Below, in pieces: positions 24,690-37,084 of a DNA stretch of 64,000 nucleotides (within the stretch, counting starts at the first letter, position 1; every line of letters starts with the position of its first letter). Source of the stretch: Adenanthera pavonina (Eukaryota > Streptophyta > Magnoliopsida > Fabales > Fabaceae). Location of the stretch: the NCBI GenBank assembly GCA_026686845.1, contig JAIVEN010000011.1, positions 24,848,501 through 24,912,500 on the forward strand, in the 5' to 3' direction. A model generated the notes under the pieces. That model saw only the letters and a program-made list of their open reading frames with translations. It did not search any database and was not told the DNA's origin. A program made the position numbers and the translations under genes.

Positions 24690-25570
24690 AGGTGAAAGCA
24701 ACTTGAGATATGAATGCAATTGAGATTTTGATCAAACTCTATGTGGAACAAGTCCAAAAAGGGCAACAGCGAGGCAATAGTCTAACTAAAATTGGATGGG
24801 GAGCTGTAATAGCTGGGTTTAAGGAAAAGATTGGTAGGAACTACAATAGGGAACAGCTTAAGAATAGGTTGAATGTTCTTAAAAAAGATTAGAATTTATG
24901 GTGCAAGATGCTTGAGAAAGAGTCAGGTGTAAGGTGGCTTCCTAGGCAATAAACTATTGATGCATCTGATTCATGGTGGGAGAAAAAGATATCGATATGT
25001 AGTATAGTTTATTTGATGTTATAATATGCCTAGTTTATTGAACTTTTGTGTAAAATGTCATACTAATTATATGTAAATATGTAGGAAAATCCAGAGCATA
25101 AGAAATTCAGATATAGAGGACTTCAATTTGAGGATGAATTAACAATTTTATTTAGAAGTGTGGTGGTAAGTGGGGTGCATGCATGGGAACTCTCATATGG
25201 GACATTACCTGATGATGTTAGAGAGGGTGATGATGTGTACTATTCATGTGTTGACCTACAGGAAGGATCAGGAGATAGTGAGGAAGATCTTGGTAATGAT
25301 ACTGTTACTCCAAGTGCTAGAGTGAGGTTTGAGTTGAGGGATATGACTTAAATGCTTCCTAGGGGTACTCGAGTGAAAGAAGCATTGGCCAAAGGAAGAG
25401 GGTGGGACTTTTAGGAGGGAAGAAAAAATAGAAAGCCACAAATGCAAGGTTGGTAGTTGATGCTATTAGTAGGATTGCTGATGCACAAGAATCGCCGAGG
25501 AAAATGGAAGGTTACAACATCTATGGGTGAAGTCATGGCCAAACAAAGTGCAATAGAGGCTATCCATAGT
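24690..25570 (+). pseudogene. Harbinger ORF1 pseudogene (Myb/SANT-like DNA-binding)
   Basis: The first part (about 24710-24990) matches the Myb/SANT-like domain found in plant PIF/Harbinger ORF1 and in host L10-interacting Myb-like proteins. Visible motifs are KLYVEQVQKG, GRNYNREQLKNR and TIDASDSWWEKK. A probable intron (about 24999-25083, acceptor 'atatgtag') leads to the C-terminal part (NPEHKKFRYRGLQFED, then an acidic tail). Such proteins help the transposase bind element ends. At least three stops stand where Trp or Gln codons are expected (before MNAIEIL, after LKKD, after LPRQ), so the gene is dead. Confidence 0.75.
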
Positions 25571-25726
25571 GATATTTAATGATTTTCAAAATGTTGTGAA
25601 GCCCTTTCAGACCCCATCAAAAGGGATATCTTTATATATTTAAGACATAATGAGGAAAGATTATTAACATGATTAAAGCTTGCAGCTTCTAGAATTTAGG
25701 ATGTTGAATTTTAGTTTTAAATGTGA

Positions 25727-25950
25727 TTTTTAGATACCACTGAATGCTTAGATTGAGTGACAGGAGTCATTTTGGTTTAACCACGGGTTTTGGGTTCGAG
25801 ACGTGGGAATGCATCAGCGTAGAGTGGTAGGAGCGCCCCACCCTTGTGGTGCATGTCAGGCCTCGATCCAGCTTAGTCTATGCCACGTTGAAGTCCTCAT
25901 AGCTTGAGTGAGGCAGGTTCCAAGATATCGGGTGCATATGCAAAAAAAAA
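25727..25950 (+). mobile_element. tRNA-derived SINE with A-tail
   Basis: A short element of about 224 bp with RNA polymerase III boxes. An A-box-like stretch (tagattgagtgacagg, about 25751) is followed about 40 bp later by a B-box (ggttcgagac, about 25793), ending in a run of 12 A. It is flanked by aaatgtga at 25719-25726 and 25951-25958. The first As of the right copy merge with the tail, so six bases (atgtga) are really diagnostic. It lies between the two broken Harbinger genes. The A-box is weak and the SINE family was not identified. Confidence 0.65.
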
Positions 25951-26139
25951 AAATGTGACTTACATTTGCCAATTTAGGATGTTTCGCTTTGTTACTTTAG
26001 GTCACTTTTGGGACTTTTATTAACTTTGTTCTAAGCCTACTTTATATTGAAGTCTAGTTTATCATTTTTTTAAAGAATTATGATTACGAGATTATGTTTT
26101 AAATATATACTTTCATTTTTCACTTTATAGGTTTAAAAA

Positions 26140-27380
26140 AAATAAATGGGAGATTCAGTCCTTTGAAGATGATTTTAATGAAGTTGCAAACATCACTCCA
26201 TTAGTTGGGTTGTATGTGCTAAATTAGATTTGTAAGGAGCCTCAAAGAACTAGTGAGTATACCGATCATTTATGGGTAAATGAAATTTTACAGGGCCATC
26301 CAATTCGTTGTTATGAGATATTTCGTATGGAATGATATGTTTTATCAACTGTGCACTGAACTGGTAGAAGAACATGGGTTAAAGAAAATTAGGAGAATGG
26401 GGGTACAAGAAATGCTTGCAATTTTTTTGAACTTGGTTGGGCAAGGGGTGGGAAATAAGATGTTACAAGAGAGATTTTAACACTCATGAGAGACTATCAA
26501 AAGACATTTTCATCGTCTTAGTGGCTTGCCTTCGACTGTTAATGAAATATATCAAGCTAAAAGACGGTAGATTTCATGGTGTACCATAAAAAATATAATA
26601 TAATAAGCAATATTAGCCATTTTTCATGAATGGTATAAAAGTTATTGATGGTACCCATATTCCATATATTGTTAGTCCTAGTGAACAATCAAGATTCATT
26701 GGAAGAAAAGGATTTCCAACACAAAAAGTAATGGATGTATGTAATTGAGATATGTGCTTTACTTTTGTATTGCCTAGATGGGAGGGCACCGCACATGATT
26801 CTCATGTTTTTGACAATGCCCTCACAAGTACTTTCATAAATTTTCCACATCCACCTCTCGGTATGTTTCTATTTATACCTTTATTTAGTGTAGTAGTTGC
26901 AATTACAAATGATTGACAATATTTTCATTGATTATTAGGGAAAAATTATTTGATGGACGCTGGTTATCCAACACCAATCGGATATCTTGATTTATATAAG
27001 TATGAGCGCTATCACCTTCCAGATTTTCGGCGTTCATCTGGATATACAAACAACAATGAACGATTCAATTATTACCATTCAAGTTTATGATGCACAATAG
27101 AAAGAGCTTTTGGAGTTTGGAAGAATAAATTTCCAATTTTACATCGAATACCTAATTACAAATTTTAAACACAAGTTTAAAGGGTATGTGCAACAATGGC
27201 TATATACAACTTCATTAGAAGGAATTACCAAAGAGACTCTGAATTCTTACGGTTTGAAACTAAAAATGTAGTTGAATATGAGGATGGTAATCACGGTGAT
27301 GAATATCGATCCTCAACCACAAATTCAACTATGACATCTTCAAAAGAAATTGATTATATTCGTGATTCAATTAGAGATTA
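26140..27380 (+). pseudogene. PIF/Harbinger transposase pseudogene (DDE_Tnp_4)
   Basis: An RNase H-fold DDE transposase that once cut and joined the element ends. Visible blocks are an N-terminal helical segment (26280-26480), VIDGTHIPY with the first catalytic Asp (about 26643), PRWEGTAHDSHVFDNAL with the second (about 26780), LMDAGYPTPIGYL (about 26950) and ERAFGVWKNKFPILHRIPNY, carrying the expected Glu (about 27100). A typical intron interrupts it: donor 'ctctcg|gtatgt' at 26861, acceptor 'attattag' at 26938. Several in-frame stops and frame changes (for example after VMDVCN and after NYYHSSL) make it non-functional. Confidence 0.85.
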
Positions 27381-28001
27381 AATTGTATAATTTTTTATAA
27401 AAAATTAGTTATGTATTATTCTTTTTTAATATTGAATTTTAGTATTCTTAATTTTTATTAACATGTACAAGACCATTAGTTATGTAATATTTTCATATTA
27501 TTTATATATTAGAATTTTAATTAAAAAACTATTAAAGTTTTATTCACTTACATAATATTATTATATATAAATGATTCATTTAAAAATAAAATTAGCATTA
27601 TTTAAGGACTAAGGGCATTAATGACATTTCAAGTCATTATCAATCCAAAAGTAATTTTAATCAAATTATCCAAACATAATCAATTACAAAAAGTCAGTTC
27701 TGAGATAAAAATATGTAAATACAAATTATTTTCACATAATCATTTATCTTTAATCTCTTGTAAATAAATTAATCCAAACATATATTAAATTTGATTCAGG
27801 CCACACACAATTCGCTTATAGGACATCATCCTCTCTTTGGGACAACAAATAATTAGGCTTCTTTTGATGGACATGATGATGAAACCTGTAGAAAGCTTTT
27901 TTACAACTCCCATCAGGAGAAATTTTATTTGCATTATTAATGTTCTTTCATTAATATAAAAGTTCTAACATTCAATATTACCTTCAATAAGAGATTTTAA
28001 G

Positions 28002-28137
28002 GGTTTCCGGAAAGAATGGACTGATGCCAAACCAAGGATTTAATGACTTCAACCGAATGCAGTTTGGAAGTCCGAGTCTTATGGCTTCACCAGATATAAC
28101 ACCAAACTACACTGGTTGGAACAGCCTATCACATGAA
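28002..28137 (+). pseudogene. Orphan exon of a QUAKING/STAR-type KH-domain gene
   Basis: The 136-bp segment reads VSGKNGLMPNQGF, then GSPSLMASPD, then YTGWNSLSHE. It corresponds to the exon just upstream of the KH domain in plant At2g38610-like RNA-binding proteins, where the order RVSG...NQGF...SPSPMASS...GWNGLSQE is conserved. It has an intact acceptor (tttaag) and donor (gtatgtg) in the expected places and no stop. The KH-domain exons that should follow are not found downstream, where retrotransposon sequence begins at 28319. I also did not find the N-terminal exon upstream. This is therefore an isolated gene fragment, or one exon of a gene torn apart by insertions. The family match is from memory, not a search. 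Confidence 0.6.
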
Positions 28138-28318
28138 GTATGTGTAAGCTGAAAACAATTAGAAAGTTATTTATATATTGTTGGAGTGTAAGTCAGATTC
28201 TTAGCAATGTAGAGTGATAGAATGCCCATAATACTGTACTATGTACAATTGGATGGGTTCATGTTTAAAACTAAACTGGCAAAAAGAAAAATATCTCTTC
28301 TTTATGTTGCTCAATATT

Positions 28319-30112
28319 TATAACACCTTAACTTTAGATCTTATTTCTTATATGTTATACCTTATATAAAATCCATTTGAATCAATTAAGAGGTTTGAAT
28401 TACATGAGGAACCAAAACATAAAAATTTAAAATTTCACAATACTGTTCATTTCGTTACCTCAATTTTCAGACTGGACTTTAAAAATTTGTAACTAATTTT
28501 AGAAACTTCATATGGAAGTGATTCCAATATCTAAAAATAGCTTAAAACATCCTCTACATGAGAAAAATATAATACAGAACTTCAATTGTAACAATTCATA
28601 CAGTATTTGACACGAAATTTGCTATTCATTTCCAGTTTAAATTTCTTTCCAGTTTTTGGGTTATAAATTTGGAAATTTATTTTTAATTCTATTCTATTCT
28701 CAATCAACTCATGCATCATTTATATCTTTGAAAAACTCTATATGTCTACTTTATAAGCATATTTACCTTGTGCAATTATTTCAGAACAGGGCATCATTTT
28801 AAACCATCGGGGTGAGAATATAACTTTTACTGGAATAGTTTTAGAAAATTATGCAATTCCATATTACTCGTGGGACATATCTCTTTCCATACATGCAACT
28901 GGCTGAATTTTTGAAACATTGGATGATTTTATACTGCCTTTTAAAATAAACAATATTTGTAGTAAAAATTACAATTTTCCAATATTGTCCAATTTTGATT
29001 CTTTAACTTTAAAAATTTATAATTAATTCTATACTCAACCATTTGAGGTGTTGGTTGGCTTCCTAGAAAGCTCTTTATGTCTACTTTCTAGGTTTATATA
29101 CCAGGTTTATATACCACTTATGCTCTATGCCTTGTTTTGGTTAGATTAGCATTATCTAATCTTATAGCATGCTAAATAGGCATTTTTGTACCATAACTTG
29201 TATAATAAACTTCATAATCATAATACATTATTGAATTTCATCCATATTCGATACTAAACATTATATAAGATCCATAAGGACATAACTGAGTCATCATCCA
29301 GATATTACCCATCATATATAAATTTGTACATATTTTCAAAACATAACATAATAACTTGTAAACTCAAGTTATTTATTACTTTCTTTCACTTTTTCTTTTA
29401 CTTTCCTTGGATCTCTTGTATTGCTTGACCTAGCAAGGTTAGTGTTTTGGATGGTGAGATTATAACAATCTCAAAATCAAGTCATATTTCACACATTAAT
29501 ATTATCAAGCAAACCAAAAAAAAATCATGTAAATCATTTAAGTTATATAATAACATATTGTTCATAAAACTTTTGGTAGCATAACAACTTATAAAATGGA
29601 TATTCTTGACAATAGCCCTCTTATAAAAACAACCATAAATAGTCACCAAGTATTATAATAACAACGTGGTCATCATGAAACATTATAAAGTATAGCAAGA
29701 TAATAAAATGTAAGAAATATAAACTTTACTACCTTAGGTATTTTCCCTTGTAATACCACTTGCTTCCAACTCTTTCAAGAGTTTGTGTAGGCTTTTCTAA
29801 GCCTTAATATATCACCAAACACTCATTTTATTAACTGATTTTATGAGTTATTTCATAAAGACCCATAAAAATCTAAAAATTCTATTTTCTTTATCTCTTA
29901 CTTTTTTTTAATCTATCACTTGTCTCTAAGAAAATCCAACATGAAGAATTTATTTTTGATATTATTTTCATGAAATTTCCACTACTTCTAGGCCCTATAT
30001 ACTGACCCAAACTCATAGATAAAGGGGAAGAAGTGATTTTCTTTACAACTTTGTTTATACTCTTTAAAATCATACTTTCTAAATTTCTCATTTAATGTCC
30101 GCACAAAATACA
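28319..30112 (-). repeat. Old LTR, same family as 4749-10419, opposite orientation
   Basis: It begins tataacacct (probably a mutated tgtaacacct). Its reverse complement aligns with the 3' part of the LTRs at 5902-9153 and 9159-10419, including the 'gttttaagctattttta' and 'ggttcctcatg' blocks. The family's 'ggtgagatt...aatctca' block is at about 29455. A possible target duplication atatt occurs at 28314-28318 and 30113-30117, but the right end is poorly conserved, so that boundary is tentative. No internal region was seen. Confidence 0.55.
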
Positions 30113-31244
30113 ATATTCATAGTACTGTATGTATTTATTCTATATAAGCCCTGATGAAATTACTTATGATGGGAAAGAAACTTAAATTAGGAAACTTTGT
30201 AAAGAAAATAGGACGATTTCATTCAATTAAATGTTTTTTTTTGGAATTACATTCAATTAAAAATTTTCTTATTTTGAAATGTGTCCTAAAGAAAATAGGA
30301 AATTTTTGGCGTTCAATGTTATTGGGCATTTACTTTGTTAACAATTAACACATTTTGGAAATATTCGGACTCGTTCCAGGAAAAAATATAGAGCAAATTA
30401 GATTTTTGTTATTTAGGTTCGTACAATTTGTCTTTTGCAATTTCTTTTTTCTTTTTTGCCAGATTTTTGTAATTTCTTTCTAATTGTATAGGTTTTGATG
30501 GTTATAAATAATTAGAGTATCTCACTATTTACAATTTGTGAATTGTTTGTTCTCTAACTCTCTACATTTCTAATATTTTATATTGATTTACAATAAATTA
30601 TAATATTTGCCTTAAATTCTTTTGCACTTATACAACTTTATCAATTATTTATAAAATATTGATATAAAAAGACTTTTCTTGAAATAAAACCCTTATATTA
30701 CATTTTAATTTAATTTTAAGTATTTTATCCAAAACATTTTTCATCAATCATTTCTATATAATTTTTTATGTAATATATAATTCAAAAATATTAAAAATGA
30801 GACTGCAAATAATATTTTTAAAATAATTCGGCATGATTATTTCTTTGAAAAGAAAATTAGTTTTCATGAAATTTGAAACTGCAGAAAATTATTAGTTATA
30901 TAGTAACAATATTTCATGTAATATATGTTAATTTTCATTTGATGTCCTTGAAGGGACTATGGAATATAGATTTTTTTTCTTTTTTCATATTTTAAGTTAT
31001 TGCATATAACAATCATCTCTTCGAAACTCAAGATATATGTTTTTCTTTTCCATTAAAAACTCAAAATACATGTAAAAGGTATACTAGCAGACACCATATA
31101 ATTGCAGTTAAAAAATCTATGCTACCTTTTTTCCCCAAATGTATGTGAGTGCTTCACTAGGATACTTACTTAGATGGGTTTAGTGAGTGCATAATTTGGT
31201 TGGAACTATTGTAAGTGTTCGTTTGATTTTTAGTTAGTCAAAAT
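30113..31244. other. AT-rich intergenic DNA, no gene
   Basis: Highly AT-rich with short direct repeats such as 'aaagaaaatagga' near 30197 and 30291. No coding or RNA feature is supported. It ends at the copia insertion site (target aaaat, 31240-31244). Confidence 0.6.
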
Positions 31245-33127
31245 TGTTAGGGTGGTTGGTTACCTAAGAAAGGGGGTAAATTAAGTTATGCAAGATTTTT
31301 TCACCCTTTTTAGATCATAGGCAAAGTTCACCAGATGTGCAGCAAAATAGGAATGAACAGAGAGGGCAGAGTACAACAATTAAATAGAGAAGATGAAGAG
31401 CAATACACAGGACTTTATACTGATTCGGGCCAAACCACTTGGCCTACGTCTAATCCCCAAGTTACCACTTGAGATTTTTCACTATATCCCACAAATTTGA
31501 TCCGAGCACCCGTGAAGTCTTAGAATATCCAACAAATTTCAATAGGTACTTGTGAAGCTACTCTCTCCATACCCTTACAAGATATGTAAATTTCTTAGTA
31601 TTTCCGCACACTAAAATTCTACCTAGAATATGTCAAAAAGAGGGATTACAGAAGAAGAACTCTCTTTTAGAGTAGATGATACAATGAAAGTTCACTGAGG
31701 TGGGTTTAATAATAATTGTTGACACAAAATGATTTTGTCACAACTCACTTAAAATTATTACGCGTAAGTTCAAATTAAGTTCAATTTATAGATTTATGGT
31801 GAAACTATTCATTAGACATAAGATCTATCTGTTAGACACAAATTCTAGACATTACTTTGGCAAAAGAGCCATTCAACTACCATATTAAATGCGTATGACA
31901 GAAGTTCTATGGATAAATTCCTCAGGTTATACGGATAACGAGTGACCGTTGACTCTTAGTTTCAACGTTAGACTTTGGTTATTGCGATAATGGTCATTAA
32001 AGAATGGCTAAGTTTCAGCTTAAGAATATTTTCATGAAAACCTACTTAGTTGTTTGAATAACGTCTCACAAACTTGGATACCTTTGAAAATTATTAGAAT
32101 AACTTCTTAGGAAATTATTCCTTGTTTGGATAACATTAAATCAGCAAAAACTAAGTTTTTGAAAACTATAGGTTATCAAAATAACTTCCCAATGTTATGT
32201 GGATAACAAATTTAATAAAAGGAGGTCGAAGAGTTTTGTAACATACGTTATGCATATAATCTCCCTAAGTTATGCGCATAACAGGTAGCACAGGACAAGT
32301 GACCTTTACTATTAAACTCCTTATGCGAATATGGTAAGCACCTTATTAGGAAAATGACCTAGACAGAAGTAAGAACATGGTACAGACCTTAGTTATGCGG
32401 ATAATCTCAAACCTTTTTCATGAAAATGAAGAGAGAACACTTAGAAACAACATTGAGATTGAGATTTTGTTCCTATAACTTCTAAGCTTTATGCGTATAA
32501 GATAAAACTTTTCATGAAAACTATTTTGAAAACATGTGTCAAACACAAAATTCATTTGTCAGCCATTGTTTCTCAATTCTAACATATGCTAACAACATAT
32601 TTACTTAATCTAATATGTTTAAAATATATAGTAACAAAATTAAGTAAGTTTTAGAGATTATAACCACCTCAAGACCTAAGTGAGAACAACATATACCAAA
32701 TGATTAGGTCTTCAAAGACTAAGCTCTACTTTTACATGGTCATTTCCTTTTTGGCATGCTCCATTCTGTTCTTCAATTCTTAGAACATCCTCTCTCTTCT
32801 TCTTTCTTGAGTGAGACACATGTTGATTTCCCTTTCTTTATTACAATACTTACTTTTGTTATTTGGACCATCCTATATTTAATATATTACACTTACAAAT
32901 CAAGTCGTTAATCCAATTTATATATCCAACTTGTATTATAAAATATAAAGCACAGTAGATATACTTGCACACACCATGATTTATGCATTATAAACTCAAT
33001 TAAATACATGCTAGTGCAAGTTTTACTTCTATAAGGAATATTATATATGTTAGACACATATAATACTTTTATTCCTTATTTTTCTATATTTGTCATCATC
33101 AAAACTTATATTTCATTAAATCTAACA
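31245..33127 (-). repeat. Copia LTR, left copy (3' LTR)
   Basis: About 1.88 kb. It aligns with 48470-50365 throughout, for example 'caccagatgt.cagcaaaa' and 'aacatatgctaaca'. It contains several imperfect palindromes of the form gttatgcg.ataac (31903, 31925, 32244, 32266), partly in pairs 22 bp apart. Confidence 0.9.
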
Positions 33128-33147
33128 ATCTCCTCATTTTTTATGAT
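33128..33147 (-). other. Polypurine tract of the copia element
   Basis: On the minus strand the bases just before the 3' LTR read aaaaaatgaggagat, a purine tract suited to priming plus-strand synthesis. Confidence 0.65.
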
Positions 33148-34563
33148 AGCAAATCACTAGTGAAAAATATGTCAAATGAATTATTAACACATATAATGCA
33201 GTTCAATTCCGATAATTCTAGATTTAAGCACATGCATATTTTTCACCTAACTTCTCCCTCTATGTGACATCAACAAAAAAGTTTGAAGAATAACAAGTAT
33301 TTTTCCCCCCTTTTTGGAAAATTGTACCAGTAAGTACGGATGTTTGGTATAACATCCTACCTCCTAACACATCCAGACTTGACCAAAAACTTCGAAAACC
33401 AACCAAACACAACCCAAACATCTCAAAACAACTCTTCCAAACTTCATAACAATAGAAATGAACCCCAAAACACCCAAAAACTAGGCTGGGATCATGGCCG
33501 CTACAGTACCACCGTGACTCTGGCCTCCGCTATTTTGCACTCGCTTCTGGCCTCTCTAGCGTCACGGCCTACACACTAGAGCCACGACACCACATGCTGG
33601 TTTCCATACCAGCAAAACTCAATACTTGGGACGAACTTCCGATGCACATAACCTTATGCTCCGACCTTTGATTGACTTGATTCCAATTCCTACAAGTCAA
33701 TCTAGTCTCAATCTATCCATAGACACCACTTTCACCTTAATCTAACACCGTATAGAGATTCTAGACCCCTAACACTGTTTTAGCCACTTATTAACCAAAA
33801 CTCACCACTAACAACCTCCAATTGCCACCAAAGGCAACTAGTCACTCCGAGACCATTTATACAGGTCCAAGACCCTCAAACTGACTCGTTTAAAGAAGTT
33901 TCACCTCAAAGGAGCCATTTCTCTAAGATTTGACCATTTGGAACCCCGACATGACAAAGCGGGCTATAGGCCATAAAACACACCAATCAGGCCCAAAATC
34001 AACTTTCATCATACAACATACATAACCGTACATACAACCATCCATACAATCCATATCCATAACCATACATCTATTACAAAACCTTCTATCTTACTTGGCA
34101 TAAGTTACATATCCAAAATACACACATACAACTACATAAACCTAGTATTCTCACGTCCACTACTACTCCCTCAGCTTCTTAGGATTAGTGCCAAAACCAT
34201 CACCTGAAAGGTTAGTTCATGAGAGAGGGGTGTGAGGCAATGTCTCAGTAACCGAGGACAACCACACACACACACACATATATATACATTTCATACAACT
34301 CATGAATGCAATGTGCAACGAATTAAATGCATGTCTCCCTCACATACAACTAGAATCATGGGCCATTGTCATAACAAGACATTTCATATAGGTAATTTCC
34401 TTCCAACAGTCGGTGAAAACTGATTCTGGGACATCACCAAACTAATCTCCCATTAGTGCACCCGGTCAAAGGTAACACTAATATTTGGACCGTGGCTCTC
34501 CTTCTCCTTTCCCACCACGAATTGGCAGCGATTTAAGGAAGGTGTAGTCCACTACGCGCCTTT

Positions 34564-37040
34564 TGTAACATCCTACCTCCTGACACCTCCATACTTAACC
34601 AAATATCTTCAAAATTCAACCAAAAATAACCCTGACATCTCAAAACAACTCTCCCAATACAAAAGCACAGCGGAAACGACTTAACACCATCAAAAACTGG
34701 GCTGGGGCCGCGGCCGCTACAGTACCGCCGCGGCTCTGGCCTCCCCTGCCTCAACATCGCTACTGCCTCCTCTTGCGCCGCGGCCTGGCTTCCTGCGCCG
34801 CGGCGCCCCCAACTGATATCCCATATCAGCAAAATCAACACTCTGGGGCGAACTTCTGACGCGCATAACTTTATGCTCCGACCTCCGATTTACTCGATTC
34901 CAACTCCTACAAGTCAATCTAGTCTCCATCTATCCACAGACCCCACTTTTACCTCAATCTAACTCCGTATGGAGATTCTGGACTCATAACACCGTTTTAG
35001 CCACTTATTGACCAAAACTCACCACTAACCACCTCCCATTGCCACCAAAGACAACTGGTCGCTTAGAGACCATTCATATAGGTCCAAATCCCCCAAACCA
35101 ACTTGTCTAAAGAGGCTATACCTCAAAGGAACCACTCCTCTGAGATTTGACCTCTTGGAACCTATTTTGACCAAATGAGCTACAGGCCCTTACACAAACC
35201 AACAAGGCCCAACAACACTCTGGACTTACCAAAACTGTCACACAAACTTCTCAACAACATTCAACCATACATACCACATACATAAACATCCATACATCTA
35301 AACCAGTCTCAACCATGTTATAAATCCATTACAAACCGTTCTCTATCCTACTTGGCACAATACATTATCCAAAATACACACACTACATAAACTATTCCCA
35401 CGTACACAGCTACTCCCGCGTCTTCTCCGGACTAGTGCCAGAACCGTCACCTGAAAGGTTAGTTTATGGGAAAGGGGGTGAGACAATGTCTCAGTAACCG
35501 GGAACAACCACACCCAATATATATATATCATCCACACAGTTGTGCAATGCAATGTAAATGAATGGTATGCATGTTCTTCCTCATACACGGCTAGAACCAC
35601 GAGCTGTCGTCATCACAAGACATTTCAATAGATGATTCCCTTCCAACAGTCGGTGAAGACCGATTCTAGGACATCACCAAGCTCACCTTACTCTAGTGCA
35701 ACCCGGCCAATGATTACACTAAAGCTCGGACCGTGGCTCTCCTTCCCCTAGACCATCACGAATTAATGGTGATTTAGGGAAGGTGCATCCCCCAAATCCA
35801 CTGCCACCTGGCTCTCCCGAAGAGAGGATTTAGTGACAGGGACATTTCATCATATCATATTATCCTCTGCCGCCTGGCTCTCCCATGGAGAGGATTTAGC
35901 GACAGGGATCTTTATCATATCATCATCTCATATCACATCACATCATCATCACCTCATCATCAATCTCTCACTATGCAATCATATGGTGATGATGCTAATG
36001 TCATGCCAACATGCCTCTACACACACATATATATATATATATCCTTATCATCACAATCATCATATGGACATGCTAGCATGCAATGGTATGGGGATGCTAC
36101 ACATCACAATGCAATTACGCAACCATCATACATCAACTAGCCGTGTGTACCACATTATATAAGAAAACCATACATATACACAATCAATGTCATATAACCA
36201 ATACAATACAAACACACACCCGGTTACCTTAACTGTCGTTACCACACACACCCGAGTTCCACAAGCTTTCTTGGACTGTTCAATACACGCGAACCCCTCT
36301 CGATAGTCAACAACCTTTACAATACCACAATTCTTCTATTAGCACAATATACCAAACATCACAGTATAACTACATTAACCTAACCCAAGGTTCCAACACC
36401 CTTTTCATGTATCAATAAGCTCTTAGGGATCACTCAAACACTACACAACCTCATACCCTTCGGATTCCCAAGAGCCCTAACCAAGAATAACCTGGTGTTA
36501 AGCTCAAATCACACATACACCCTTCAAAACTCACATCCAAGCAACAATGAAACCAAAACACACTCCATTAACCACAAATCATCCATTTCAATCGGTGGAT
36601 TTCGCCTCAAACCGGAAATCCAACCTCACAATCGGAAATCCCAAATTCTAACCGAAGAAAATGGAGAGAGAGGAGTAGAGAGCACTTACCAACTTGAATC
36701 CAAGCTCCCAATGGACGAGAATCACTCTGGGACACCGAAAATGCCGAACCCTAGCACTGCTCCTCGTCTCTCTGCGTCGCTCCCTTTATTTTCTTTCTTT
36801 CTTTCGCGTCCGACTGATCCGGATTTAAACAATTTTTACGACTCTCGCCTCGGCGGCCCTGCTCCTCGCCGCGGCGCCACCAATTAATCCGGAACAATGC
36901 CACTGGAAGGTCTCTCGCCGCGGCGGCTCTGCTCCTAGCCGCGGCGCGGAGCCTTTTCTGGTTCCTCTTGAACCTATCTCTGTCCTGCTTCCTCCGGTCC
37001 TGAACACAAAATCGATAAAGATATCATGAGGGGTGTTACA
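34564..37040 (-). repeat. Tekay-like 3' LTR (left copy)
   Basis: Length 2477 bp, tgtaacatcc to ggtgttaca on the plus strand. Two GC-rich clusters with repeated CCGCGG palindromes lie near its ends (about 34706-34808 and 36844-36950), in strong contrast to the AT-rich surroundings. The short frames at 34533-34929, 35343, 35833 and 36495 are translations of LTR sequence, and most reappear in the other LTR. Confidence 0.95.
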
Positions 37041-37053
37041 CTCTCCCCTCCTT
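37041..37053 (-). other. Polypurine tract of the Tekay-like element
   Basis: The minus strand reads aaggaggggagag immediately before the 3' LTR. Confidence 0.85.
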
Positions 37054-37084
37054 ATAAAAATTTCGTCAAATTTCAACTCTTACC

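Larger units (their letters stand above)
21639..27785 (+). mobile_element. Decayed PIF/Harbinger DNA transposon
   Basis: The transposase and Myb-like ORF1 remnants inside make the class assignment firm. The ends are less certain. The left candidate starts gagcctgtttgg at 21639, preceded by taa. The right candidate ends ccaaacatatat at 27785, followed by taa. This gives a matching 3-bp TAA target duplication, as the superfamily makes, but only the inner seven bases (TGTTTGG) of a 12-bp inverted repeat match. A second 'ccaaaca' at about 27668 is an alternative right end. The element carries a minisatellite and a SINE, and both genes are broken, so it cannot move by itself. Confidence 0.6.

Noticed and set aside
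34533..36887. Several 70-130 residue frames, many repeated almost exactly at 41793-44422
   Set aside because: They are LTR sequence; the repetition comes from the two LTR copies, not from duplicated genes.
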